A stretch of DNA of 64,000 nt from assembly GCF_004359525.2 (NCBI RefSeq), contig NZ_SCWC02000001.1:372001-436000 (forward strand). The letters are read 5' to 3'. The position numbers were made by a program, and so were the translations under genes. This document shows, piece by piece, positions 48,663 through 58,513 of the stretch (positions are counted from its first letter, which is position 1; each line of letters opens with the position of its first letter). The notes beneath the pieces were generated by a model. The model had not been told where the DNA came from, searched no databases, and worked only from the letters and a program-made list of their open reading frames with translations. This DNA comes from Macrococcus equipercicus. GTDB lineage: Bacteria > Bacillota > Bacilli > Staphylococcales > Staphylococcaceae.

Positions 48663-49630
48663 TGCAGACATTTCCCTACGCGCTTGCTGCGTTTATATTA
48701 ACAGCAATTTTAGTTCCTTTATTCATCCCGCTGCTGAAACGAATGAAGTTCGGTCAGTCCATCAGAACAGAAGGTCCTCAGAGTCATATGAAAAAAAGCG
48801 GCACACCGACGATGGGCGGCCTGACATTCCTGATCAGTACGCTTGTCATCAGTCTCATCGCCCTATTGTTTGTTGAAGATAGAGGACCGATCATGCTGTT
48901 GATGCTCGTCACTTTAGGATTCGGGCTGATCGGCTTTGTAGATGATTACATCATCGTGGTCAAAAAGAATAACCAAGGCCTGACTTCCAGACAGAAATTT
49001 CTATTCCAGATTTTAATCGCAGTGCTGTTTTATATCGTCAGCAAATCATTAGGACTGCTTGCATTGAACACAACGATCAATCTGCCGTTCACTGACATGG
49101 GTATTCCACTCGGCTTGTTCTATATTGTATTTATTGTTTTCTGGCAGGTCGGTTTCTCGAACGCAGTCAATCTGACGGACGGTCTCGACGGACTGGCAAC
49201 CGGCTTATCGATTATCGCCTTCAGTTGTTATGCGGTGATTGCCCTGTATCAGCAGGCGTTCGGTATCGGTGTGTTTACGATGATTCTTGTCGGCAGTTTA
49301 TGCGGCTTCCTGATCTACAATAAATATAAGGCGAAGCTATTTATGGGTGATACCGGCTCGCTCGCGCTCGGCGGTGTGATTGCGACTGTATCCATCATGC
49401 TGAATCAAGAACTCACGCTGCTCTTCATCGGCTTAGTATTCGTCCTTGAAACACTGTCAGTGATGCTGCAGGTCACATCATTCAAATTAACAGGGAAAAG
49501 AATTTTCCGTATGAGTCCGCTTCATCATCACTTTGAACTGGGTGGATGGAGCGAATGGAAGATTGTCATTGTGTTCTGGCTTGCCGGTCTGATTACCGGT
49601 GCCGTCGGAATTTATTTAGGAGTGAACTAA
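48662..49630 (+). CDS. mraY: Phospho-N-acetylmuramoyl-pentapeptide transferase
   Basis: Membrane enzyme transferring phospho-MurNAc-pentapeptide to undecaprenyl phosphate, giving lipid I. About ten helices, and the conserved cytoplasmic motifs GTPTMGG, FIDDYI-type GFVDDY, NLTDGLDGLATG, FMGDTGSLALGG and the His loop MSPLHHHFELGGW. Starting at the ATG at 48662 gives 322 residues, as in S. aureus; the upstream extension is not conserved. The start lies behind an unusual hairpin. Confidence 0.95.
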   Translation: MQTFPYALAAFILTAILVPLFIPLLKRMKFGQSIRTEGPQSHMKKSGTPTMGGLTFLISTLVISLIALLFVEDRGPIMLLMLVTLGFGLIGFVDDYIIVVKKNNQGLTSRQKFLFQILIAVLFYIVSKSLGLLALNTTINLPFTDMGIPLGLFYIVFIVFWQVGFSNAVNLTDGLDGLATGLSIIAFSCYAVIALYQQAFGIGVFTMILVGSLCGFLIYNKYKAKLFMGDTGSLALGGVIATVSIMLNQELTLLFIGLVFVLETLSVMLQVTSFKLTGKRIFRMSPLHHHFELGGWSEWKIVIVFWLAGLITGAVGIYLGVN

Positions 49631-49631
49631 C

Positions 49632-50972
49632 ATGAAAAACATTACAGATTACAGAGAGAAGCATGTACTGGTCCTCGGTCTGGCAAAAAGCGGCTATGAA
49701 ACAGCAAAACTACTTCATCGCTTAGGTGCAGTGGTGACGGTCAATGACGGGAAGGACTTGACTGACAATCAAGACGCCCGTGAACTGAAAGAGATGGGCG
49801 TCACAGTGATAGATAAAGAACATCCATTGACACTGCTTGATACGCACGAACTCATCGTCAAAAATCCAGGTATTCCTTACCATGTACCGCTGCTCAAGGA
49901 AGCTGTCAGCAGAAATATACCCATTATTACTGAAGTGGAGCTTGCCTATCAGATCAATGAAGGAACGACGATTGCAATCACCGGCACAAACGGCAAGACG
50001 ACAGTGACATCGTTAATCGGCGACATGTTCAGTCATTCACCTGAAACAGGTCTGTTAAGTGGCAACATCGGAGTTGTCGCGTCAAAAGTCGCGCAAACAG
50101 CCGGCCCTATGGATACGATGATCACAGAGCTGTCATCCTTTCAGCTGATGGGCATCCGTCAGTATAAACCCCATATTGCGGTTATCACTAATATTTATTC
50201 AGCGCACCTTGATTATCACGGGACACAGGATGACTATGTCCAGGCTAAGATGACTATTTTTAAGAATCAGACGGCAGAAGATTACCTGGTCTTTAACGAT
50301 GCACAGCGGCATTTGCTGCAAGACTTTCCGGTTCATAGTCAAGTCAGCTATTTCTCACCGGACCATGAGACGAACGGCGCCTATATTATAGATGACCATA
50401 TTTATTTCCAAGGTGAGGTCATCTGTTCTGTCGGGCAGGTCGTTCTTCCCGGCAAACATAATCTTGAAAACATTCTCGCAAGTATCGCTGTCTGTAAATT
50501 ATCCGGTATCACCAATGAAGCAATCATCGCTACGCTGACTACATTCGAAGGTATTAAGCACCGCACGCAGTACGTCGCAACAATTAATGGTGTGAAGTAC
50601 TACAATGATTCGAAAGCGACTAATACACTGGCAACAACGTTCGCACTTGATGCGTTCAAAGCGCGTGTGCACTGGCTGTGCGGCGGTCTCGACCGCGGCA
50701 ATGGCTTTGAGGATCTGGATCATCATGTGGGGAACGTTGAGCGCATGTATATTTTCGGTGAGACGACACCTAAACTGATTGCGTTTGCGCAGCAGCATGC
50801 TATTCCTTACGAAGTATGCGAGGATGTCAAAGATGCCGCAGCAAAAACCGCGCACTTCACACAGCCGGGACAAGTCGTCCTGTTAAGCCCGGCCTGTGCC
50901 AGCTGGGATCAGTATCCCACATATGAAGTACGCGGTGATGAGTTCATCCAGCAAGTTAAGAAGATGGGATAG
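49632..50972 (+). CDS. murD: UDP-N-acetylmuramoylalanine-D-glutamate ligase
   Basis: Cytosolic ATP-dependent ligase adding D-glutamate to UDP-MurNAc-L-alanine. The ATP loop ITGTNGKTTVTSL lies at about residues 116-128, and the Mur-ligase signature NDSKATN follows further on. The length of 446 residues is normal. It begins one base behind the mraY stop, so the two are coupled. The C-terminal LLSPACASWDQYPTYEVRGDEF is typical. Confidence 0.96.
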   Translation: MKNITDYREKHVLVLGLAKSGYETAKLLHRLGAVVTVNDGKDLTDNQDARELKEMGVTVIDKEHPLTLLDTHELIVKNPGIPYHVPLLKEAVSRNIPIITEVELAYQINEGTTIAITGTNGKTTVTSLIGDMFSHSPETGLLSGNIGVVASKVAQTAGPMDTMITELSSFQLMGIRQYKPHIAVITNIYSAHLDYHGTQDDYVQAKMTIFKNQTAEDYLVFNDAQRHLLQDFPVHSQVSYFSPDHETNGAYIIDDHIYFQGEVICSVGQVVLPGKHNLENILASIAVCKLSGITNEAIIATLTTFEGIKHRTQYVATINGVKYYNDSKATNTLATTFALDAFKARVHWLCGGLDRGNGFEDLDHHVGNVERMYIFGETTPKLIAFAQQHAIPYEVCEDVKDAAAKTAHFTQPGQVVLLSPACASWDQYPTYEVRGDEFIQQVKKMG

Positions 50973-50983
50973 CAGGTGATAGA

Positions 50984-51886
50984 ATGGCTGAATCAAATGT
51001 GGTGAAATCTACAAGTTTTAACGGTCGGACAAAAAACCGTAGAAATCGGCATCGGCTGCAGCTAGGGATTTTTTTAGCAGTCGTTGTACTTGTGACATTG
51101 ATTCTGCTGTATATGTTCACGAGTATCAGTTATGTCGGCAAGGTGACCATCAACAAGACCCAGCTCATCACAGAAAGCAAAGTGAAACAAATAATCAATC
51201 TGTCGCCGAAAGACAGAATCTATTCGCTTCCCGTCAGCAAGATGGAACAGAACTTAAAAATGCAGGATGGCGTTAAAAAAGTTGAGATTCACCGCCATTT
51301 CCCGAACAAACTGTCTGTGGATATTACAGAATATGCTATAGTGGGTGTAGTCGCTGACGGCAGCGGATTCAATCCGCTGCTGGAAAACGGCCAGGTACTG
51401 AAGTCCATTAATAATATTGACAGCAGCACTGCGCCTGTCGTCTCGGATTTCGGCAGAAAAGAACGGCAGCAGCTGGTGACTATTTTAAACAAGACCAATC
51501 CTGCTATTGTCAACGCCATCTCCGAAATTAACTTTGTGCCGAACCAGGAAGCATCCAGACGCGTTCAGCTGTTTATGAATGATGGTCTTGAAGTTATCGG
51601 GGATTTAAGGACGCTCGGCGACAAACTTGACTACTATCCCGGCATGGCAAAAAATGTGCCGCGGGACCAGAACGGCAATCTTGTGAAGCCTGGTATTATC
51701 GATCTTGAAGTAGGCGCAGTGTTCATTCCTTATGAATCGCAAAAAGCAGAGACGCGGCGCCTTGAAATGGAAAGTGAAGTGGCAGCGAGAAAGAAAAGAG
51801 AAGATCAGAAACTTGAGCAGTCTATCAATGAACTGAAGAAACAGCTCGATGCCATCCGCACAAAATCAAAAAAAGCTTCATCATAA
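50984..51886 (+). CDS. divIB: Cell division protein DivIB/FtsQ
   Basis: Bitopic division protein: basic cytoplasmic N-terminus (1-27), one helix (about 28-49), then a POTRA domain beginning at SYVGKVTINKT (about 51-120), a beta domain and a Lys/Glu-rich coiled tail. It is part of the FtsL-DivIC complex. The 300 residues are shorter than the 439 of S. aureus, which has a longer cytoplasmic part. A 174-base gap with a promoter candidate separates it from ftsA. Confidence 0.92.
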   Translation: MAESNVVKSTSFNGRTKNRRNRHRLQLGIFLAVVVLVTLILLYMFTSISYVGKVTINKTQLITESKVKQIINLSPKDRIYSLPVSKMEQNLKMQDGVKKVEIHRHFPNKLSVDITEYAIVGVVADGSGFNPLLENGQVLKSINNIDSSTAPVVSDFGRKERQQLVTILNKTNPAIVNAISEINFVPNQEASRRVQLFMNDGLEVIGDLRTLGDKLDYYPGMAKNVPRDQNGNLVKPGIIDLEVGAVFIPYESQKAETRRLEMESEVAARKKREDQKLEQSINELKKQLDAIRTKSKKASS

Positions 51887-51984
51887 AAACAGCGCCGGCA
51901 TAATCAGCAGGCTGCAGCGATAAATCAGCCGCTCAATAGTTATTATAAGAATTGATTAAAATTAACGATATATTTGTTTTATAG

Positions 51985-52013
51985 TTCACATGACGATAGC
52001 TATCATGTAAACT
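51985..52013 (+). promoter_or_regulatory. Putative ftsAZ promoter with palindrome in the spacer
   Basis: TTCACA (51985-51990), 17 bases, TAAACT (52008-52013). The spacer lies within an imperfect palindrome (51988-52008) whose arms are ACATGA-TAG and CTATCATGT with a three-base insert in the left arm. This is about 50 bases before the ftsA start. Both promoter and operator roles are inferred. Confidence 0.45.
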
Positions 52014-52036
52014 AATGTTAGTGTGTAATAGTATAA

Positions 52037-53428
<1,392 letters not shown>

Positions 53429-53458
53429 ACGGCCATTACAGTATAGGAGGAAATATTA

Positions 53459-54592
53459 ATGTTGGAATTTGAACAAGGGTTTAACCATTTAGCAACACTC
53501 AAAGTCATCGGTGTCGGAGGCGGCGGTAACAACGCGGTCAACCGAATGATTGAACATGGCATGAACAATGTAGAATTTATCGCGATTAATACTGATGGCC
53601 AGGCACTTAACTTATCAAAAGCTTCATCAAAGATTCAGATCGGTGAAAAACTGACGCGTGGTCTTGGCGCGGGGGCTAATCCTGAAATCGGGAAGAAAGC
53701 TGCCGAAGAATCACGTGAACAGATTGAAGATGCCATTCAAGGCGCTGATATGGTCTTCGTCACTGCCGGCATGGGCGGCGGTACTGGAACAGGTGCAGCA
53801 CCGGTTGTCGCTAAAATCGCTAAAGAGATGGGCGCGTTGACAGTGGGTGTCGTGACACGTCCGTTCTCATTTGAAGGCCGTAAACGTCAGACTCAGGCGG
53901 CAGCAGGTGTAGAAGCAATGAAAGCTGCGGTCGACACATTGATTGTCATCCCGAATGACCGACTGCTTGATATCGTTGACAAATCAACGCCGATGATGGA
54001 AGCGTTTAAAGAGGCGGATAATGTATTACGTCAAGGGGTTCAAGGGATTTCAGACTTAATCGCTGTGTCCGGTGAAGTGAACCTTGACTTCGCCGATGTC
54101 AAGACGATTATGTCTAACCAAGGATCAGCATTGATGGGAATTGGCGTGGCATCTGGTGAGAACCGAGCGATGGAAGCCGCTAAAAAAGCGATTTCTTCTC
54201 CACTGCTTGAAACGTCTATCGTTGGTGCGCAAGGGGTTCTGATGAACATTACCGGCGGCGAATCATTATCACTATTTGAAGCTCAGGAAGCAGCAAATAT
54301 TGTGCAGGATGCCGCGGACGAAGACGTGAACATGATCTTTGGTACAGTCATCAATCCTGAACTGCAGGACGAAATTGTTGTGACGGTCATCGCGACTGGC
54401 TTCAACGAAAAAACGAGTGCCCGCTCAGTGAAACCACAGACATCTTTCAGTCAAAACCCTGTAAGAGAGACTAAAGAGGAGCGTCCAGAACCATCACAGC
54501 CGCAGTCACAACCACAGTCAACTAACGATGGAGATCTTGATGTACCAAGCTTCTTACGTGACCGTACGCGTTCACGCCGGTCAAGAAGATAA
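53459..54592 (+). CDS. ftsZ: Cell division protein FtsZ
   Basis: Tubulin-like GTPase forming the division ring. The GTP-binding glycine loop GMGGGTGTG is at residues 104-112; the T7 synergy loop is [11 protein letters not shown]. The C-terminal linker (about 320-355) is rich in Gln, Pro and Ser. It ends in the conserved peptide [11 protein letters not shown] plus a basic tail, the docking site for FtsA, SepF and EzrA. An AGGAGG site precedes the ATG. The length is 377 residues. Confidence 0.97.
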   Translation: MLEFEQGFNHLATLKVIGVGGGGNNAVNRMIEHGMNNVEFIAINTDGQALNLSKASSKIQIGEKLTRGLGAGANPEIGKKAAEESREQIEDAIQGADMVFVTAGMGGGTGTGAAPVVAKIAKEMGALTVGVVTRPFSFEGRKRQTQAAAGVEAMKAAVDTLIVIPNDRLLDIVDKSTPMMEAFKEADNVLRQGVQGISDLIAVSGEVNLDFADVKTIMSNQGSALMGIGVASGENRAMEAAKKAISSPLLETSIVGAQGVLMNITGGESLSLFEAQEAANIVQDAADEDVNMIFGTVINPELQDEIVVTVIATGFNEKTSARSVKPQTSFSQNPVRETKEERPEPSQPQSQPQSTNDGDLDVPSFLRDRTRSRRSRR

Positions 54593-54604
54593 TAATAATG
54601 CATG

Positions 54605-54660
54605 AAGCTGGGACAAACGTTATTTCCTCTCGGAGGGAACAAACGTCCCGGCTTTTTTCA
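54605..54660 (+). terminator. Terminator after ftsZ
   Basis: AGCTGGGAC pairs with GTCCCGGCT (one G-U), enclosing an inner CCTC-TCG-GAGG hairpin and two copies of ACAAACGT; six T residues follow. The next gene starts 13 bases later, so read-through may supply it. Confidence 0.8.
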
Positions 54661-54672
54661 TAGGAGGATACG

Positions 54673-55461
54673 GTGGAACTATTCGATACTCAACCACTGC
54701 ATATGGCTGTCGACAATAACAGAGTGATCGGAATCACGACGAGAAACGGCGGGGTGAGTGCTTACCCGGCCGACGCCATGAATATGGCGCATTATATCGA
54801 TGACCTGCCGGCTAATGTCGTTCATAACCAGCAGCTGCTTGCTGAGGCGATCGGTGTGCCGCGTGAGAACTGGGTGTTTCCGGTTCAGACGCACGGCAAC
54901 CGGATTGCTCAAGTGACTGCCGAACACCGGGGAACCAATATTGATGAACTGACTGGTGACCTGCATGGTTATGACGGGCTCTGGACGATAGAAGCAGATG
55001 TTCTCTTGACGATGTGCTTTGCAGACTGCGTGCCCGTCTATCTTTATTCATTAGTCGATTCGTTTACAGCGCTCGGTCACGCGGGCTGGCGGGGAACGCT
55101 CGGCATGGTCACAGGAGAACTGATTAAAGAAGTGACGCATCCTGAAGAACTCGTCTGCATCATCGGACCGTCCATCTGTCCGGACTGCTACGAAGTGAAC
55201 GAAGATATCAGGAGGCAGTTCAACGCGCTGCCCTTTGACACAGCACCTTTCTTTGAACGGAAGGACAGCGGGCATTATAAGATCAACTTAAAGGCACTGA
55301 ACCGGGAAATCGCCCTATTTCACGGAGTTAAGCCGGAGAATATATGGATTTCAGCACATTGCACAGCAGAACACCCTGACTTTTTTTCTTATCGGACGGA
55401 ATGCGGCAATACAGGCCGGATGCTTGCATTTATAGGAACGAGGAATGAACATGACAGTTAA
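54673..55461 (+). CDS. YlmD/YfiH (PgeF) family multicopper-type protein
   Basis: Laccase-domain protein of the YfiH family (PgeF, peptidoglycan editing factor in E. coli; other members deaminate or phosphorolyse purine nucleosides). The metal/catalytic residues are seen in [21 protein letters not shown] and GHAGWRGT. The start is GTG at 54673 behind TAGGAGG, giving 262 residues. Its 3' end overlaps ylmE, as in the conserved ylmD-ylmE-sepF order. Confidence 0.88.
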   Translation: MELFDTQPLHMAVDNNRVIGITTRNGGVSAYPADAMNMAHYIDDLPANVVHNQQLLAEAIGVPRENWVFPVQTHGNRIAQVTAEHRGTNIDELTGDLHGYDGLWTIEADVLLTMCFADCVPVYLYSLVDSFTALGHAGWRGTLGMVTGELIKEVTHPEELVCIIGPSICPDCYEVNEDIRRQFNALPFDTAPFFERKDSGHYKINLKALNREIALFHGVKPENIWISAHCTAEHPDFFSYRTECGNTGRMLAFIGTRNEHDS

Positions 55462-56101
55462 AGAAAATTTGAAAACAATCAATGAGTCACTAGCTGCAAG
55501 AACAGGCAGCAGTCGTCCTACTGTAATTGCAGTCACAAAATATGTTACAATAGACCGAGCAAAGGAAGCATTAAATGCCGGCGTCACTCACTTCGGAGAG
55601 AACAGAGTTGAAGGATTTCTAGCTAAGAAAGAGGCGCTGCCGGAAGGGATTTTCCATTTCATCGGTTCGCTGCAGACGAGAAAAGTGAAAGACGTGATCA
55701 ATTCGATTGATTACCTGCATTCGCTGGATAGATGGTCACTGGCTGAAGAGATCGAAAAACGTGCGGATCATCCCGTTAAATGTTTCGTACAGGTAAATGT
55801 GTCCGGAGAAGCATCAAAGCACGGGATGGCGCCGGAAGCAGTCGTGCCGTTCGTGCAGTCATTAAAAGCATTTCAACAGATCGAAGTGGTCGGCTTGATG
55901 ACGATGGCGCCTTTCTCGGACAACGAAGAAGAACTGAGAAGCTGCTTTGCCGCTTTAAGAACATTAAAAGATGAAGTAGCGGACTTGAAACAGTCCAATG
56001 CACCATGTACTGAGCTGTCAATGGGTATGAGCAATGACTATTTGATTGCTGCAGAAGAAGGTGCGACATTTATTAGAATTGGCACAAAGCTTGTCGGGTA
56101 G
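55451..56101 (+). CDS. YggS/YlmE family PLP-binding protein
   Basis: Pyridoxal-phosphate homeostasis protein of the PLPBP family. The PLP lysine is in VIAVTKYV (about residue 33), then [19 protein letters not shown] (family normally with Q-x-N-K), and LSMGMSNDY near the C-terminus. The ATG at 55451 has GAGG seven bases upstream, better than the ATG at 55445, giving 216 residues. It lies between ylmD and sepF. Confidence 0.92.
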   Translation: MTVKENLKTINESLAARTGSSRPTVIAVTKYVTIDRAKEALNAGVTHFGENRVEGFLAKKEALPEGIFHFIGSLQTRKVKDVINSIDYLHSLDRWSLAEEIEKRADHPVKCFVQVNVSGEASKHGMAPEAVVPFVQSLKAFQQIEVVGLMTMAPFSDNEEELRSCFAALRTLKDEVADLKQSNAPCTELSMGMSNDYLIAAEEGATFIRIGTKLVG

Positions 56102-56110
56102 GAGGACACT

Positions 56111-56614
56111 ATGGCGATTAAAGATGTATTTAAAGGATTCTTCGTCGTTGAAGATGAAGACAATGATAATGAGATATACAGCAGTGAAGATACACGCGAA
56201 GCGCGGCTGAAAGAAGAGCAGAAGGTCGTCCAGAAGAAAGTGGTGCAGGGTGAACCAAGAAAAGCATTTAAGCCGACGGAGAACAAAGTGGTGACTAAAC
56301 CGAACGTTGTCAATATAAAGCAGGATGTGCAGAGCAGCTCGAAAATGTGTCTGTTTGAGCCCCGTGTGTTTTCAGATACGCAGGATATTGCGGACGAACT
56401 TAAGAATCGTCGGGCGACGCTTGTCAATCTGCAGCGCATCGATAAAATCTCTGCTAAAAGAATCATTGATTTTCTGAGTGGAACAGTATATGCTATCGGC
56501 GGCGACATTCAGCGCATCGGCCAGGATATTTTTCTGTGCACACCTGACAATGTAGAAGTTGCAGGAAGTATCACAGAGATGCTGGATGCCCCTGAAAACA
56601 TGGAAGAAAGATAG
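56111..56614 (+). CDS. sepF: Cell division protein SepF
   Basis: FtsZ-binding protein that anchors and bundles filaments. An amphipathic N-terminal membrane helix ([11 protein letters not shown]) is followed by an acidic, then basic linker (about 17-75), and the SepF dimer domain (about 79-160) with [26 protein letters not shown] and [17 protein letters not shown]. The length is 167 residues. The start lies behind TAGGAGG. It forms one unit with ylmE and the yggT-type gene. Confidence 0.95.
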   Translation: MAIKDVFKGFFVVEDEDNDNEIYSSEDTREARLKEEQKVVQKKVVQGEPRKAFKPTENKVVTKPNVVNIKQDVQSSSKMCLFEPRVFSDTQDIADELKNRRATLVNLQRIDKISAKRIIDFLSGTVYAIGGDIQRIGQDIFLCTPDNVEVAGSITEMLDAPENMEER

Positions 56615-56622
56615 GAGAAAAA

Positions 56623-56916
56623 ATGTCCCAGGATATCGTCATACCCATTTTTAACTTTATATTGTTTTTGCTGCAAGTTTATTTCTATGCCATGATTGTC
56701 TATTTCTTTATGTCGTGGATTCCAGGTGCGCAGCAATCCGCATTCGGCAGAATACTGGCACGAATCGTCGAGCCTTACTTAGAACTGTTCAGACGCTATA
56801 TTCCGCCGGTCGGCATGTTTGATCTGTCAGCCATTGTCGCGTTAGTGGTGTTCAACTTATTCAGAAACGGCGTTATAGCTATTTATTACCAGTTTGTACT
56901 ACCTCATCTGTATTAA
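56623..56916 (+). CDS. YggT family membrane protein (YlmG)
   Basis: A 97-residue membrane protein with two helices (about 6-30 and 70-92) and the conserved cytoplasmic stretch ARIVEPYLELFRRYIPPVGMFDLSAI. The family is linked to division and osmotic tolerance, but the function is not defined. It is in the conserved place between sepF and ylmH, with AGGAG upstream. Confidence 0.9.
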   Translation: MSQDIVIPIFNFILFLLQVYFYAMIVYFFMSWIPGAQQSAFGRILARIVEPYLELFRRYIPPVGMFDLSAIVALVVFNLFRNGVIAIYYQFVLPHLY

Positions 56917-56984
56917 TTTGAATGAGCGATGACGAATAATCTCAGTTTAATGGGATTATTTTTTTGTAGCATAAGGAGAAGCGC

Positions 56985-57758
56985 ATGAATCTACTACAGC
57001 ATTTCAGATACGAAGAACAGGAGACAGTCAAAGCGATGATGCAGTTCTGTGAGCGCGCAGATTCAAGCTATGCACCGGTATTGACGCCTTTTCTTGATCC
57101 CCGCGAACAGTATATTTTAACTGTCGTCGTCAAGCAGTTTGCCGGCCTTCATGTTCATACGTTCGGCGGTGATGCCCAGGCTGAACGCTGCCGGGCCATC
57201 ATCAGTCCGGACTACTTTGTTCCGGAGGAGGAGGACTTTCAGCTGACACTGCTTGAAGTGAATTATCCGGACAAATTTGTCACGCTGACGCACCGCAATT
57301 TACTCGGCTCGCTGATGCAGACCGGCATTAAACGGGAGCAGCTCGGTGATATCAGAGTCGGGCATCACATCCAGTTCGTTTTGACGAAACATTTTGAATC
57401 TTTTATGATACTCGAATTGACACGCATCAAGAAAGCCGCCGTCACTTTGCGGGCCGTCCCGTTCAGTGACTTCATTGAACCGGTGGAGGCTTATACGCAG
57501 CTGCAGACGACGGTCTCCAGTTTAAGGCTCGACAATGTCATCCAGCAGCTCACAAAGAAGTCACGGGCGGTCGCCCAGAAACTCATAGACGGCGAACATG
57601 TTAAAGTGAATCATACCGTGATCACTAAGACGAGTTTCACAGTGGAAGAACACGACTTATTATCCATCAAAGGATTCGGCAGAGCGAAAGTCACGCATAT
57701 CGGAGACCGGACGAAAAAAGACAAAATCAGACTAACGATAGAGACATTATTTAATTAA
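56985..57758 (+). CDS. S4-domain RNA-binding protein YlmH
   Basis: A 257-residue protein with an N-terminal YlmH domain and a C-terminal S4 RNA-binding domain (about 180-245, with LDNVIQQLTKKSRAVAQKLIDGEHVKVNH). Members bind the ribosome and have been linked to rescue of stalled nascent chains in Bacillus. An AAGGAG site precedes the ATG. It is 12 bases ahead of divIVA. Confidence 0.9.
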   Translation: MNLLQHFRYEEQETVKAMMQFCERADSSYAPVLTPFLDPREQYILTVVVKQFAGLHVHTFGGDAQAERCRAIISPDYFVPEEEDFQLTLLEVNYPDKFVTLTHRNLLGSLMQTGIKREQLGDIRVGHHIQFVLTKHFESFMILELTRIKKAAVTLRAVPFSDFIEPVEAYTQLQTTVSSLRLDNVIQQLTKKSRAVAQKLIDGEHVKVNHTVITKTSFTVEEHDLLSIKGFGRAKVTHIGDRTKKDKIRLTIETLFN

Positions 57759-57770
57759 GAGGTGAACACA

Positions 57771-58289
57771 ATGAATTATTCTCCTTCAGACATCGAAATG
57801 AAGCAGTTCAATATCGTCCATAAAGGATTGAATGAAAACGAAGTAAGAGATTACTTGCGTGAACTGAGTGATGAACTGGAACGGCAGCGTGAAGAAAAAG
57901 CGATGCTGCAGCGCATGATTGACGATAAAGATGAAAACATCAGCCGATTCCGCGCGGTTGAAAATACAATCGGTGAGGCGCTTGTCGTTGCACAGCGCGC
58001 CGGCGATGAAATTAAAGCTGCAGCAGGCATGCAGGCTGACGTCATCATTAAAGATGCGCAGAACCATGCCGATCAGATTGTCAATGATGCGATGCAGAAA
58101 GCCCGCGAAATCAGTTTTCAGACAGAAGACATGAAGCGCCAGTCAAAAATTTTCCGTGCACGGTTCCGTATGCTTGTAGAAGCGCAGCTTGATCTGCTGA
58201 AGAATGAGGACTGGGATTACTTATTAAATTACGATTTGGAAACAAAACCTATTGAACAATCGCAGTTAAATGATGTAGAATCAGAGTAA
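57771..58289 (+). CDS. divIVA: Cell pole and division-site protein DivIVA
   Basis: Coiled-coil protein that binds curved membrane at the septum. The N-terminal DivIVA domain (about 1-60) has SPSDIEMKQFNIVHKGLNENEVRDYL, then a long coiled coil to about residue 150. The ATG at 57771 has AGAGGTG upstream; the GTG at 57762 lies in that site. The length of 172 residues is a little shorter than S. aureus DivIVA. It closes the division cluster before the ileS leader. Confidence 0.93.
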   Translation: MNYSPSDIEMKQFNIVHKGLNENEVRDYLRELSDELERQREEKAMLQRMIDDKDENISRFRAVENTIGEALVVAQRAGDEIKAAAGMQADVIIKDAQNHADQIVNDAMQKAREISFQTEDMKRQSKIFRARFRMLVEAQLDLLKNEDWDYLLNYDLETKPIEQSQLNDVESE

Positions 58290-58297
58290 TAGTTAAA

Positions 58298-58489
58298 TAG
58301 CAGAACCGTTCTATAGCATAATGGCAGTCAAGCGAGCTGATGACAGTGGGAGATCAGCCTGCCGCTCTATGGATATATCACTCTGCTGATTAATTCAATC
58401 ATGAACTAAGAGAACTCTAAACTTGAGTTAAACAAGGTGGTACCGCGGAGCAATTCGTCCTTGATACAAAGTTTAGCGTTCTTTTTTTA
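58298..58489 (+). promoter_or_regulatory. T-box riboswitch controlling ileS
   Basis: An isoleucine T-box leader. The T-box sequence AAGGTGGTACCGCG is at 58434-58447. The terminator stem AGAACTCTAAAC (58411-58422) pairs with GTTTAGCGTTCT (58471-58482), followed by seven T residues. Stem I holds AGTGGGAGATCAG around 58345-58357. A plausible specifier ATC codon lies in TATATCACT at 58374-58382; this last point is tentative. Uncharged tRNA(Ile) should allow read-through into ileS. Confidence 0.92.
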
Positions 58490-58513
58490 TATTTAGAAAA
58501 TGGAGATGATCAA

